Positions 16,700-26,193 are shown, counted from the first letter of the stretch. The stretch: DNA of 64,000 nt from Zavarzinia compransoris (GCF_003173055.1 NZ_QGLF01000001.1:255085-319084), one strand, 5' to 3'. The notes: generated by a model from the letters alone, not told the origin. Program-made: numbers and translations.

Positions 16700-17536
16700 A
16701 TGATCCATGTCGTGCGGGATATCCGGCTGTCTGGCCTGCTGCTTGGCCTCAGCCTGGGCGCCCTTGGCTGGTTCTTTCTGCTGTCGCCCGGGTTTACCGA
16801 TACCGAAGGCCCGCACGGCATCGCCCTGGTCCTGGGCGGCCTGGGGACTCTGTTCGGCCTGCCCGTCTTCCTGAATTTCCTGGCCGCCGTCCGCATCCGC
16901 CACCGGCTGCTGGCGGGCGAGGGCGTGATCGGCCGCTGGCCGGTCCGGGCGGCGGGGATCGCCGAATATCAGGCCCTGCAGCGGCAATACGGCATCGGCA
17001 ATAGCTGGAAGCCGAGCCGGGCCGAGCGCCGCGACGGCGTCGAGATCGTCTTCGGGGCAGAGACTTTGGTGATCGGCGGCAGGCTCCTGTCGCTGCCGAC
17101 CTCGGGCCTGCAATCGATCCGGGGCATCGGCTTCGAGGCGGAACCGGCCCTGACCCTGGCCATCGTCTGCCGGGCCTGGGTCAAGGTCGGCAGCCGGCTG
17201 ACGCCGATGGACGAGATGCTGCGCCTGCCCGTCACCGATATCGACGAAGCGAACAAGGTCATGGCGCATTACCGCGCGGCGCTGGCTGGTACCGTCATCG
17301 TCCGCCCCGACCGCTGGCGTTCGCGGCTCAGGGCCGGGATCGTGCTGACGCTGGCCATGCCCGTGGTGGCGCTGGCGGGCTGGCTGTGGGCGGATGGACT
17401 TCGGGCAGGCGACCGGCAGGGCGACGGGATCGGCCCCCTGGTCACCATGCTGGTCGGCCTTCTGGGCACGATCGCCGCCGCCGTCTTCACCCTGCTGGTC
17501 TGGTTCCTTCACCGGCGCCAGCGGGGCGGGCGGTAG
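16700..17536 (+). CDS. Membrane protein of unknown function
   Basis: 278 aa with two helices near the N-terminus (~residues 10-30 and 40-64), a soluble central domain (~70-205) and two helices near the C-terminus (~215-235 and 248-270). This resembles a PH-like or DUF-type loop between two helix pairs. No catalytic motif is recognised. It starts 74 bp after accA on the same strand with ATG preceded by GGGG; its stop lies only three bases from the convergent gene's stop. Confidence 0.65.
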   Translation: MIHVVRDIRLSGLLLGLSLGALGWFFLLSPGFTDTEGPHGIALVLGGLGTLFGLPVFLNFLAAVRIRHRLLAGEGVIGRWPVRAAGIAEYQALQRQYGIGNSWKPSRAERRDGVEIVFGAETLVIGGRLLSLPTSGLQSIRGIGFEAEPALTLAIVCRAWVKVGSRLTPMDEMLRLPVTDIDEANKVMAHYRAALAGTVIVRPDRWRSRLRAGIVLTLAMPVVALAGWLWADGLRAGDRQGDGIGPLVTMLVGLLGTIAAAVFTLLVWFLHRRQRGGR

Positions 17537-17539
17537 CGG

Positions 17540-18085
17540 TCAGAGCGGGTCGTTGGCCCGGCGCAGCTTGAAGGGGTTCCACAGCAACGGGTTGGCGTTG
17601 GCCGGCGCGGTCTGGGCGATGCGGCAGCGCTTGAAGAATTCCTGCAATTGCTCGCGCGTGGTGCGGGGGCTGAACAGCAGGTAGACCACGCGCCGGGCGC
17701 CGGTCCGCGCCGTCATGCGGCAGACGACGACGACCTGGCCGTTGGCCAGGGCCGGGAAGAAATGCATGCCCATCTGGCGCAGGGCCCTGAATTCACTTTC
17801 GAGATGCGGGGCATCCTTCATCAGGGCGGCCAGCGCCTTGATCACGCGGGTGACGCCGACCTCGGTCAGCTGTCCGCCCATGATCATGGCCCCGGAGGCG
17901 GCGGTGGCGGCGGAGCCGGTGAGGAGTGCGTCCGTTGCCATGGCCCGGCCGAACTGGCGGGCGATCGCGACCGCGGCGGCGCGGATCGCCTGGGCGGCGA
18001 GGGCGTCCATCCCCGCCAGCGCGATGGCGTCGGTGGCGATCACCGCGGCCTCGAAGGCGCCTGCAATAAGTAGTGGAATGGCCAT
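17540..18085 (-). CDS. Unknown protein with Ala-rich hydrophobic N-terminal half
   Basis: 181 aa. Residues 1-~85 are almost entirely Ala/Ile/Met/Gly-rich hydrophobic helices. The second half is soluble with a basic beta-like segment (FFPALANGQVVVVCRM, RVVYLLFSPRTT) and a polar C-terminus. No family recognised. Start ATG 18083-18085 at the head of the hydrophobic region; the frame is open upstream only because it is a shadow of the Sel1 gene. It follows two Sel1 genes in the same direction, 67 bp after the second. Confidence 0.5.
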   Translation of the reverse strand: MAIPLLIAGAFEAAVIATDAIALAGMDALAAQAIRAAAVAIARQFGRAMATDALLTGSAATAASGAMIMGGQLTEVGVTRVIKALAALMKDAPHLESEFRALRQMGMHFFPALANGQVVVVCRMTARTGARRVVYLLFSPRTTREQLQEFFKRCRIAQTAPANANPLLWNPFKLRRANDPL

Positions 18086-18152
18086 GTTCCGAGTCCCCCT
18101 CGATCCCTGCTGCCATGATAGAGGGGGAATGGTAAGCGCATAGTGAGGGACT

Positions 18153-19196
18153 TCACGGTCCCGGGGGAATGTTTCGCCCCTTTGGCACCATCCTGCGCCA
18201 CCAGGCGCCCATCCGCGCCAGAAGGCCGGGCGGCCGCGCCGGCTGCGGCCTGGGGGAAAGCAGGCCGGCGATCGCCTGATCGATGCCCCGGAGGTCGTCG
18301 CAATAGGACAGGGCCCGCCGGCGGACGGCCCCGTCCAGGCCGGCTGCCGCCGTGGCCAGGTTGCGCGCCGCCGTGGCACAATTCTTGGCGGCGGCCCGGT
18401 GCAGCCACAGCAGCCCCTCATCGCGCGCCGGTGCCATGCCGTCGCCATAGAGGCACATCACGGCGTAATTGTTCATCGCCTCGCGGTGGCAGGTCCCGGC
18501 GGCGGTCCGCAGCAGGGCCGCGGCCTCGGCCAGATCGGCGTCGCTGCCGGCGTAGCGCCGCAAGAGGACGGACAGCGGATAGCAGGCGGCGACATGGCCG
18601 GCCCCGGCGGCCTTGCGGTACCACAGGATTGCCGCCCGGTCGTCGGCGGCGACGCCCCGGCCGGTCCACAGGTACTCGGCCAGCATGGCCATGGCCCCGG
18701 GATCCCCGGCCGCCGCCGCGCGGGACAGCCAGCCCAGGGCAGTGGCGCTGTTCCGCGCAGCTTCGGCCTGTCGCCAGAAGTGCAGCAGGGCCTGGGCATC
18801 GCCGGCCTCCGCTGCCCGCTCCAGCCATGTCCGCGCTTCCACCGCCTCGTCCCCGTCCGTGCAGCGATCGAGCAGGGTCTGGCCCAGCCGGCGCATGCCG
18901 GTGACATTGCCCGCCCCGGCGGCGCGGCGGAAGGCCCGGATCGCCTGACGTCTCGCCCGTTCGGGCGCGATCGGGCGGGTCAGGATCCAGTCGCCGAGAT
19001 GGACCATGCCGGCGCTCTCGCCCATGCGGAAGGCGGCGCGGAACAGCAGGGCGGCCCGGTGCTGCGCGGCCTCCCGGTCGTCCGCCTGCTTCAGCAGGGC
19101 GAGACCATGGGCGACCATGGCGGCTGCCTCCCCCGGGGCCGGCGCACCATCGCCATCGGCGAGCGCCGGCGGTTCGGGCGCCGTCGGCCCGGTCAT
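18153..19196 (-). CDS. Sel1-repeat (TPR-like) protein, cytoplasmic
   Basis: 347 aa of tandem Sel1-type helical repeats from ~residue 25 to 300. Examples of the A.G...A...LA...  pattern are GAGNVTGMRRLGQTLL, AGDPGAMAMLAEYLWTG and NNYAVMCLYGDGMAPARDEGLLWL. Sel1 repeats scaffold protein-protein contacts. No signal peptide. The ATG at 19194-19196 overlaps the stop of the preceding Sel1 gene (ATGA), so the two are coupled. The basic C-terminus (RPPGLLARMGAWWRRM) could touch a membrane. Confidence 0.75.
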   Translation of the reverse strand: MTGPTAPEPPALADGDGAPAPGEAAAMVAHGLALLKQADDREAAQHRAALLFRAAFRMGESAGMVHLGDWILTRPIAPERARRQAIRAFRRAAGAGNVTGMRRLGQTLLDRCTDGDEAVEARTWLERAAEAGDAQALLHFWRQAEAARNSATALGWLSRAAAAGDPGAMAMLAEYLWTGRGVAADDRAAILWYRKAAGAGHVAACYPLSVLLRRYAGSDADLAEAAALLRTAAGTCHREAMNNYAVMCLYGDGMAPARDEGLLWLHRAAAKNCATAARNLATAAAGLDGAVRRRALSYCDDLRGIDQAIAGLLSPRPQPARPPGLLARMGAWWRRMVPKGRNIPPGP

Positions 19197-19888
19197 CGGG
19201 GGCTTTCTGCCGGGTCCAGCCGCTGGATGGCGATCAGGGCGCGGGCGGAACCAAGGTCGATCGCCCGCTGAAACCATTTGCGGGCTTCTTCCGGGTCCTT
19301 GTCGACCCCCGTCCCGTCGAGATAGGCATGGCCGAGCAGGACCATGGCTTCGGTATCGCCCGCCTCGGCGCCGCGGCGGAACCAGCCGGCGGCGGCGGCG
19401 GCATCGGCCGGCGCGCCCTGGCCCAATAGCAGCATCTCGCCCAGGTCGTGCATGGCCCGGGCGTGGCCGGCCTCGGCCGCCTTGCGGACCCAGGCGAGGG
19501 CCGCCGCCTCGTCCAGCGGCAGGCCGAGGCCGTTCTTCAGGATGCGGCCGAGATAGAGCATGGCGGCCGGATGGCCGGCTTCGGCGGCCTGCTTCAGGGC
19601 GGCCATCGCTTCCGCCTCGGTGCCGCCGCGGGGGGCGGAAAGGGCGCGGGCCAGTTGATAGACGAGGCGCGGCTCGGCCGGCCGTTCGGCCACGGCGGCG
19701 CGGCAGGCGGCAACGGCGCTTGCGCCGTCGATCAAGGTCAGGCGGACGCCCTCGACCCCCTGGGGCCGGCCGGGATCGTCCGGGGCGGCGGCCAGCCGGT
19801 CGCAGTCGGCTATCGCATCCGCATGGGCCCGGGGCGGAAGGGCAAGTGCGGTGGCCACGATGGCGGCGGCGAACAGCGCCCGTTTCAT
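19193..19888 (-). CDS. Secreted Sel1-repeat protein
   Basis: 231 aa with a signal peptide (residues 1-~23, ending RAHA). Three to four Sel1 repeats cover ~residues 85-220, e.g. AAMLYLGRILKNGLGLPLDEAAAL and TEAMVLLGHAYLDGTGVDKDPEEA. Start ATG 19886-19888 chosen for the signal peptide. It is coupled by ATGA to the cytoplasmic Sel1 protein, giving a periplasmic/cytoplasmic pair of related scaffolds. Function is unknown; such proteins often serve cell-envelope or surface-signalling complexes. Confidence 0.78.
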   Translation of the reverse strand: MKRALFAAAIVATALALPPRAHADAIADCDRLAAAPDDPGRPQGVEGVRLTLIDGASAVAACRAAVAERPAEPRLVYQLARALSAPRGGTEAEAMAALKQAAEAGHPAAMLYLGRILKNGLGLPLDEAAALAWVRKAAEAGHARAMHDLGEMLLLGQGAPADAAAAAGWFRRGAEAGDTEAMVLLGHAYLDGTGVDKDPEEARKWFQRAIDLGSARALIAIQRLDPAESPR

Positions 19889-19962
19889 TCCGTTTCCTTC
19901 CCCCGGTTGACCGGGCGGCACCTTAACCCTGCGGGCCGCCCGCGTCTGTGAAGGGGGGCACA

Positions 19963-19982
19963 GGGGCCGGCGCGCCGGCCCC
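19963..19982. terminator. 20-bp perfect GC palindrome downstream of phaC
   Basis: GGGGCCGGCGCGCCGGCCCC lies about 20 bases past the phaC stop on the leftward side, before the Sel1 genes. No T-tract follows on either strand, so it may be a stability hairpin rather than a terminator. Confidence 0.4.
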
Positions 19983-20002
19983 TTGCACTTATTCCGACTT
20001 GC

Positions 20003-21808
20003 TTATTCCGACTTGATCTTCACATAGGTGCCGGGAGCGTCGTCCAGCACCCGCAGCTTGCCGTCGCCCGGCACCCGCGCCGGCACCATGGCGCCCGACT
20101 TCTTGCCGATCCACTCCAGCCAGTCCGGCCACCAGCTGCCCGGATGCTCGGTCGCTTTGGACAGCCAGTCCTCGAAGGAGGCGGCGCCGGTCAGGTCGTC
20201 GTTGGTCCAGTGCTGGTACTTCTTCGCTTCCGGTGGATTGATGATGCCGGCGATATGGCCCGAGCCGGCCAGCACCAGGCGCACCGGCGTCTTGAAGATG
20301 CGCGAGCCCCGGAACACCGAGCGGGCAGGGGCGATATGGTCGTCGCGGCTGGCGACGAAATAGAGCGGCACCTTCACCTTGTTCAGGTAGATCGGCGTAT
20401 TGTTCAGGGTGATGCCGCCCGGCTGCGACAGCAGGTTCTTCTGGTAGCATTCGCGCAGATAGAACATGTGCATCGCGATCGGCATCCGCGTCGCATCCTG
20501 GTTCCAGTACAGGAGGTCGAAGGGGAAGGGATCGCGGCCGAGCAGGTAATTGTTGACGACGAAGGACCAGATCAGGTCGTTCGCGCGCAGCATGTTGAAG
20601 GTGGTCGCCATGTCGCCGCCTTCGAGATAGCCCTTCTCGGACATGCGGCCGGCGAGGAATTCGAGCTGGTCCTCGTCGATGAAGACCGAAAGCTCGCCCG
20701 CCTCGGCGAAATCCACCTGGGCGGCGAAGAAGGTCGCCGCGGCGATCCGCTTGTCGCCGATGGTCTGGAGATAGGCGAGCGTCGCCGCCGTCAGCGTGCC
20801 GCCGATGCAATAGCCGATGGCATTGACCTGATGTTCGCCGGTCGCCTGCTCGATGGCGTCGAGCGCCGCCAGCACGCCGTCGTTCATGTAGCCTTCGAAG
20901 CCGATCTGGGCCAGCTTCGAATCCGGGTTGACCCAGGAGACGACGAAGACGGTCAGGCCGTTGTCGACCGCCCACTTGATGAAGGAATTCTGCTGCTTCA
21001 GGTCGAGGATGTAATATTTGTTGATCCACGGCGGCACGATCAGCAGCGGCCGCTTGAAGACCTTCTCGGTCACCGGCTCGTACTGCAGGAGCTCCATCAG
21101 GTCGTTGCGGAACACCACCTTGCCGGGCGTCACCGCGATGTTGCGGCCGACCTCGAAGGCATTGGGATCGGTCATGCGGATGGCGAGGCGGCCCTTGCCG
21201 CGCTCCAGATCCTCAAGCACGTGGTCGAGGCCGCGGACCAGATTCTCGCCGTTGCTCTCGATCGTGACGCGCAGCACTTCCGGGTTGGTCAGCACGAAGT
21301 TCGAGGGCGCGATCGCGTCGACGAACTGGCGGGTGTAGAACTCGACCTTCTTCTTGGTCTTGGGGTCCAGCCCCTCGACGTCGTGGACCGTGTTCTGCAT
21401 CCAGCGCGCGGCGAGCAGGTAGGACTGCTTGATGAAGTCGAAGACCTGATTCTCTTCCCAGCTCTTGTCCTTGAAGCGCTTGTCGCCCTTGGCCGGCTGA
21501 ATCACCGGGTCGGGCTTCTGGCCGAGAAGACGCTTGGTCGCCGATTGCATGAGGGCGGCATAATCGCGCCAGAGTTTCACCTGGGCTTCGATCATATAGG
21601 AGGGGTTGGCGATGATCTTCGCCGTCATCTCCATATAGGCGGAAGCCAGATTCTGGGGATCGAACTGGACATTCTTTTTCACAATGTCCTGGCGTTCCAT
21701 GAATTCTGCCACCAACTTCCGGCATCGCTTCGCGACTTCCACCATGTTGCGGGCGAGAATGGTCGGGTCCGGGATAGGCTGCTGGTCTTTGCCGTGTTGA
21801 TCGGCCAT
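20003..21808 (-). CDS. phaC: Class I poly(3-hydroxyalkanoate) synthase
   Basis: Polymerises 3-hydroxyacyl-CoA (short-chain type) into PHA storage granules. 601 aa, typical of class I. The lipase-box variant GYCIGGT carries the catalytic Cys (~residue 345); the catalytic Asp is in SRDDHIAP and the His in GSGHIAGI. The N-terminal PhaC domain contains WEENQVFDFIKQSYLL. Start ATG 21806-21808. Monocistronic as far as seen; phaA/phaB are not in the window. A palindrome lies about 85 bp upstream. The stop codon lies within a 14-bp tandem duplication. Confidence 0.96.
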   Translation of the reverse strand: MADQHGKDQQPIPDPTILARNMVEVAKRCRKLVAEFMERQDIVKKNVQFDPQNLASAYMEMTAKIIANPSYMIEAQVKLWRDYAALMQSATKRLLGQKPDPVIQPAKGDKRFKDKSWEENQVFDFIKQSYLLAARWMQNTVHDVEGLDPKTKKKVEFYTRQFVDAIAPSNFVLTNPEVLRVTIESNGENLVRGLDHVLEDLERGKGRLAIRMTDPNAFEVGRNIAVTPGKVVFRNDLMELLQYEPVTEKVFKRPLLIVPPWINKYYILDLKQQNSFIKWAVDNGLTVFVVSWVNPDSKLAQIGFEGYMNDGVLAALDAIEQATGEHQVNAIGYCIGGTLTAATLAYLQTIGDKRIAAATFFAAQVDFAEAGELSVFIDEDQLEFLAGRMSEKGYLEGGDMATTFNMLRANDLIWSFVVNNYLLGRDPFPFDLLYWNQDATRMPIAMHMFYLRECYQKNLLSQPGGITLNNTPIYLNKVKVPLYFVASRDDHIAPARSVFRGSRIFKTPVRLVLAGSGHIAGIINPPEAKKYQHWTNDDLTGAASFEDWLSKATEHPGSWWPDWLEWIGKKSGAMVPARVPGDGKLRVLDDAPGTYVKIKSE

Positions 21809-21893
21809 GAACCATTCCTTATTCTGTGCAGTGCGATCGGGCGTAGGCTTCCTCGTGGCGCGGAGTATATGTGTTCCGTGTTATGCGTTAAAG

Positions 21894-21907
21894 TAGACGT
21901 CCGTCTA
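21894..21907. promoter_or_regulatory. TAGACG-TC-CGTCTA palindrome between phaC and a divergent gene
   Basis: A perfect inverted repeat of two 6-bp arms in an AT-richer intergenic stretch. The form is like TetR-family operators. It lies 86 bp upstream of phaC and 47 bp upstream of the divergent OmpA-like gene, so it could govern either. The regulator is not identified. Confidence 0.45.
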
Positions 21908-21953
21908 AAAGTTATGCGGCCCTCGCGGGCCCATTTTCATCGGGGTTCGAGCA

Positions 21954-23609
21954 ATGGTCGTGAAGGTCGCCAGGGGCAAGGATTGGTCGGCGCGCATGCT
22001 GCCGTCCCTGGTCGTTGCGGTCAGCATCGCTTCGGCGGCGCTGGGGGCCGTTCTGGCGGCGGGGCCGGCGTCGGTCGCCCAGTCCGCCGCGCCGGCGGCC
22101 GGCGGCAATAGCCCGTCCGATACCCCGGATCCCGATGCGGTCCGCCGCCCGGCGACCATCGAGGAAAGTTTCCCCAGCCTGTCGGCCGTGCCGAGTCGGC
22201 CGAAGCCGACGGTCAATCCGGCGGAACGCGCCGCGATCACCGGCAGCCTGGTGGGTGACCGCCAGAATGCCCAATACACCAGCCAGGCCCTTCGCGGCGG
22301 GGAGGAGGCGGCGGCGCCGCCGCCCCGCAGCCTGCCGCCCGTGGCCGGCCGGATCACCGACCCGAACGAGGAGCGCCGCCGCGTCGCCGAAGAGCGCGGG
22401 GTGACCCCCTTCGGCAGCTATGCCCGCCGGGCCGACGGCGTGGCCGTGCCGCCGCCGCTGCCCTCGTCGCGGGAGGCCGAATCCTATGCCAGCCGCCCGG
22501 CGGACAACAACGGCCGCGGCCTTGCCTCGACCGTGCCGCCGCCGGTCGCCCGTCCCGCCGCCGCCGAGACCGCGGCGGCCGAAGCCGCCGATCCGGCGGC
22601 CCCGCGTCCCGCCGGCGGGGGCGCCGTGCGCCCGCTGCGCGTGCCTGCGGCCGTCGCCGCCCTGCCGGTGCCCGACGGGCAGGAGCAGCGCCCGGTGGCC
22701 GGCGGCCCGACGCCGCGGGTGATCGCCTCGATCGATGCCGGCCGTGCGCCGGTGCCGTCGCCGGCCTCGGTCGCCGCCGCCCGGGGCACGCCCGCCCCGG
22801 CGCTGGTCGCCGATGCGGGCGCCGGCAGCCGCTATGCCCCGCCGGCCCCGACCACGCCGCAGCTTCGCGTCGCCGGCGGCGTCCCGCCCGCGGTCGCCCC
22901 CGGGGCGGCCTCCGCCCGTCCGGCCGCCGCGCCGGGCCGGGTCGATTCGCGGCCGCTGCCGGTCACCGTCGCCGGCGGTTCGCGCGATCTCGACCTGCCG
23001 GCCGATGCGCCGCGCGGGGTCATCGTCAGCAATGTCTATCAGCAGCAATTGGCCGAGACCCGCCGCCCGACAAGCGTGCCGACCGCCATGCCGCAGTTCG
23101 AAGTCTCGACCGCGCCGGCCCTGCCGGTCACGGGCGTGCCCATGACCCCGGCCATGCAGGCGGCCCTGGGCGGCCCGCAGCCGGCCCGCGCCCGCGTCCG
23201 CATCGAGGAGAGCGGCCGCCGCGCCGAAGCCCCGGCCGCCGGCCGAGCTACCACCGCCGCTGCCGCGGCGGGATCGGCTTCAGGCAGTGGCACAAAGATC
23301 GGGTTTGCCGCAGGGTCGATCGACCTTTCGCCGGCAGCGCGCGAAGCCATCCGCCAGATGGCCGCGTCGCTGCATTCCGGTGCGGCGCAGGTGCGGATCG
23401 TCGGCTATGCCCGGGCTACGGGCGATGCCGGCGACAAGGTCGAGGCTTTCGGGCTGTCGATCGACCGGGCGAATGCCGTTGCCGCCGAACTGATGGCGGC
23501 CGGCGTGCCCCCGCAGGCGGTGAAGGTGGAGGCCGTGGTGGCCGACGCCGCGGCCGCCAGCCAGCGCAACCGGGGCAAGGGGCCTGAAGCGGTCGTCTTC
23601 GTCGAGTAA
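21954..23609 (+). CDS. Membrane-anchored OmpA-like C-terminal domain protein with Pro/Ala-rich stalk
   Basis: 551 aa. A hydrophobic segment near the N-terminus (~residues 16-42) is a signal or anchor. Residues ~45-440 are low-complexity Ala/Pro/Arg sequence. The last ~110 residues form an OmpA-like peptidoglycan-binding domain (IGFAAGSIDLSPAAREAI, IVGYARATGDAG, LSIDRANAVAAELMAAGV). Such proteins bridge the inner membrane and peptidoglycan. Length and composition of the stalk suggest rapid drift. No neighbour clarifies the role. Confidence 0.7.
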   Translation: MVVKVARGKDWSARMLPSLVVAVSIASAALGAVLAAGPASVAQSAAPAAGGNSPSDTPDPDAVRRPATIEESFPSLSAVPSRPKPTVNPAERAAITGSLVGDRQNAQYTSQALRGGEEAAAPPPRSLPPVAGRITDPNEERRRVAEERGVTPFGSYARRADGVAVPPPLPSSREAESYASRPADNNGRGLASTVPPPVARPAAAETAAAEAADPAAPRPAGGGAVRPLRVPAAVAALPVPDGQEQRPVAGGPTPRVIASIDAGRAPVPSPASVAAARGTPAPALVADAGAGSRYAPPAPTTPQLRVAGGVPPAVAPGAASARPAAAPGRVDSRPLPVTVAGGSRDLDLPADAPRGVIVSNVYQQQLAETRRPTSVPTAMPQFEVSTAPALPVTGVPMTPAMQAALGGPQPARARVRIEESGRRAEAPAAGRATTAAAAAGSASGSGTKIGFAAGSIDLSPAAREAIRQMAASLHSGAAQVRIVGYARATGDAGDKVEAFGLSIDRANAVAAELMAAGVPPQAVKVEAVVADAAAASQRNRGKGPEAVVFVE

Positions 23610-23662
23610 TCACTCGTAATCTCAACTTCACTTCCCTCCATCGAGGGACATCAGGTCGGATC

Positions 23663-24895
23663 ATGGATCCCGAATTTCATCGCATTAGGCGGTTGCCGCC
23701 CTACGTCTTCGAACAGGTCAATTCGCTGAAGGCCAAGGCCCGCGCCCGCGGGGAAGACATCATCGACTTCGGCATGGGCAACCCTGACCTGCCGACGCCG
23801 AAACATATCGTCGACAAGCTGGTCGAAACCGTTTCCGACCCGCGCTCGCACCGCTATTCGGTCTCGCGCGGGATTCCGGGGCTGCGCCGGGCCCAGGCGG
23901 CCTATTACCAGCGCCGCTTCGGCGTCGATCTCGATCCCGACCGCGAGGTGATCGCGACCCTCGGCTCGAAGGAAGGGCTGGCCAATCTGGCCCAGGCGAT
24001 CACGGCGCCGGGTGACACCATCCTGGTGCCGAACCCGTCCTATCCCATTCATCCCTACGGCTTCATCATCGCCGGTGCCGCCATCCGCTCCCTGCCGCCG
24101 GTGCGCGAGGGCGAGGATTTCATGGGCGTGCTGGAACGGGCGACGCGCCATTCGGTGCCCATGCCCACCGCCATCGTCCTGAACTATCCCTCGAACCCGA
24201 CGGCCGAGGTGGTCGACCTCGATTTCTACGGGCCGATCGTCGATTTCTGCCGGGCGAAGGGGATCTATATCCTGTCCGACCTCGCCTATTCGGAAATCTA
24301 CTTCGACCCGGACAGCCCGCCGCCGTCGATCCTCCAGGTCCCGGGGGCCAAGGATATCGCGGTGGAATTCACTTCGATGTCCAAGACCTATTCCATGCCC
24401 GGCTGGCGCATGGGCTTTGCCGTCGGCAATCCGAAGCTGATCCAGGCCCTGTCGCGCATGAAGTCCTATCTCGACTACGGCGCCTTCACGCCGATCCAGG
24501 TCGCGGCCACCGCCGCCCTGAACGGCCCCCAGGACTGCGTCGAGGAAGCCCGCCAGATCTACAAGTCGCGCCGCGACGTGCTGATCCCCGGTCTTCTGGA
24601 CGCCGGCTGGAAAGTGCCGTCGCCGCCCGCGACCATGTTCGCCTGGGCGCCGATCCCGGATGCCTTCGCCCATCTCGGCAGCCTCGAATTCTCGAAGCGC
24701 CTGCTGACCGAGGCCAAGGTGGCGGTGGCGCCGGGCCTCGGCTTCGGCGAATACGGCGACACCCACGTCCGCATCGCCCTGGTCGAGAACGAGCACCGCA
24801 TCCGCCAGGCCGTCCGCAACATCAAGCGCTTCCTCGCGACCGCGGAGCCGTCGCGGCCCCAGGGTTCGGAGCCTCTGAAAAAGGTCGTGGCGTGA
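23663..24895 (+). CDS. PLP-dependent class I/II aminotransferase (AlaC / LL-DAP aminotransferase-like)
   Basis: Fold-type I aminotransferase, 410 aa. The PLP lysine is in SMSKTYSMPGWRMGF; cofactor contacts appear in NYPSNPT and in the Tyr of DLAYSEIYF; the substrate Arg is likely that in THVRIALV. The sequence pattern matches proteins annotated as alanine-synthesising AlaC or LL-diaminopimelate aminotransferase. It overlaps hom by GTGA, and aminotransferase-hom-glpX order is common in alphaproteobacteria. Coupling to homoserine dehydrogenase fits amino-acid synthesis from aspartate or pyruvate; the substrate cannot be fixed by eye. Confidence 0.9.
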   Translation: MDPEFHRIRRLPPYVFEQVNSLKAKARARGEDIIDFGMGNPDLPTPKHIVDKLVETVSDPRSHRYSVSRGIPGLRRAQAAYYQRRFGVDLDPDREVIATLGSKEGLANLAQAITAPGDTILVPNPSYPIHPYGFIIAGAAIRSLPPVREGEDFMGVLERATRHSVPMPTAIVLNYPSNPTAEVVDLDFYGPIVDFCRAKGIYILSDLAYSEIYFDPDSPPPSILQVPGAKDIAVEFTSMSKTYSMPGWRMGFAVGNPKLIQALSRMKSYLDYGAFTPIQVAATAALNGPQDCVEEARQIYKSRRDVLIPGLLDAGWKVPSPPATMFAWAPIPDAFAHLGSLEFSKRLLTEAKVAVAPGLGFGEYGDTHVRIALVENEHRIRQAVRNIKRFLATAEPSRPQGSEPLKKVVA

Positions 24896-26193
24896 AACCT
24901 CTGCGTCTTGGTATCGCCGGCCTGGGTACGGTCGGCGGCGGTCTCGTTCGCCTGCTGGCCGCCCATGGCGACCGGCTGGCCCTGCGCACCGGCCGGCCGA
25001 TCGAGATCACCGCGGTTTCCGCCCGCGACCCGGGCAAGGACCGGGGCCTCGGCGACCTGCTGGCCGGGGCGACCTTCTATGCCGATGCGGTCGCGCTGGC
25101 GCGCGATCCCTCGGTCGATGTCCTGGTCGAACTGATCGGCGGCGAAACCGTGGCCAAACCCGCGGTCGAGGCCGCGCTCGACCTCGGCAAGCCGGTGGTC
25201 ACCGCCAACAAGGCGCTGCTCGCCCATCACGGCCTCGACCTTGCCCGCCGGGCCGAGGCGGCCGGCGTCTCGATCAATTTCGAGGCGGCGGTGGCGGGCG
25301 GCATCCCGGTGGTCAAGGCACTGCGCGAAGGGCTGGCCGGCAACCGGATCGAAGGCGTCTTCGGCATCCTGAACGGCACCTCCAACTATATCCTGACCGG
25401 CATGGCCGAGACCGGGGCCTCCTTCGCCGATGCCCTCGGCGAGGCGCAGCGCCTCGGCTATGCCGAGGCGGACCCGGGCTTCGACGTCGACGGCGTCGAT
25501 GCCGCCCACAAGCTGACCCTGCTTGCCAGCCTCGCCTTCGGTGCCGCGGTCGATTTCGGCGCGGTCCATGTCGAGGGCATCCGGGGCGTTTCCGCCCTCG
25601 ACATCGCCTTCGCCCGCGAACTCGGCTTCCGCATCAAGCTGGTCGGGATCGCCAAGGCGGCGGACGGCGGGCTCGACGTCCGCGTGCACCCGGTGATGGT
25701 GCCGGCGGGCACCGCGCTGTCCCATGTCGACGGCGTCTTCAACGGCGTCGTCGTCCAGGGCGATTTCGTCGACCAGATGGTGTTCGAGGGGCGGGGCGCC
25801 GGGGCCGGCCCGACCGCTTCCGCCGTCATGGCCGATATCGTCGACGTCGCCCTCGGCCTGCGCCTGCCGCTCTACGGCGTGCCGGTGGCCAGCCTCGGCA
25901 AGGCCGAAGTCATTCCCGTGACGGCGCGTTTCGGCGCTTCCTACCTGCGGCTTTCGGTGGTAGATCGGCCCGGCGTGATTGCGGATATCGCGGCGATCCT
26001 CAGGGACGAGCAGGTCTCCATCGAATCCCTCCTGCAGCGCGGGCGCGCCCCGGGCGAGGCGGTGCCGGTGGTGATCGTCACCCACGAGGTGCGGGAGGCG
26101 GCCCTGGCCAAGGCTTTGGCGCGCATCGGCGCGCTCGAGTCGGTCCTGGAGCCCCCGACCATGATTCGCATCGAAGAAATTAGGCGTGCCTGA
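24892..26193 (+). CDS. hom: Homoserine dehydrogenase with ACT domain
   Basis: Reduces aspartate semialdehyde to homoserine for threonine and methionine synthesis. The NAD(P)-binding motif GLGTVGGGL is at the N-terminus. The catalytic segment (ILNGTSNYILTGM, EAQRLGYAEADPGFDVDG) contains the conserved Glu/Asp and Lys residues. A C-terminal ACT domain (~residues 350-425, LSVVDRPGVIADIAAIL) is typical of threonine feedback. Start GTG 24892 overlaps the upstream stop. 433 aa, the standard length. Confidence 0.96.
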   Translation: MKPLRLGIAGLGTVGGGLVRLLAAHGDRLALRTGRPIEITAVSARDPGKDRGLGDLLAGATFYADAVALARDPSVDVLVELIGGETVAKPAVEAALDLGKPVVTANKALLAHHGLDLARRAEAAGVSINFEAAVAGGIPVVKALREGLAGNRIEGVFGILNGTSNYILTGMAETGASFADALGEAQRLGYAEADPGFDVDGVDAAHKLTLLASLAFGAAVDFGAVHVEGIRGVSALDIAFARELGFRIKLVGIAKAADGGLDVRVHPVMVPAGTALSHVDGVFNGVVVQGDFVDQMVFEGRGAGAGPTASAVMADIVDVALGLRLPLYGVPVASLGKAEVIPVTARFGASYLRLSVVDRPGVIADIAAILRDEQVSIESLLQRGRAPGEAVPVVIVTHEVREAALAKALARIGALESVLEPPTMIRIEEIRRA

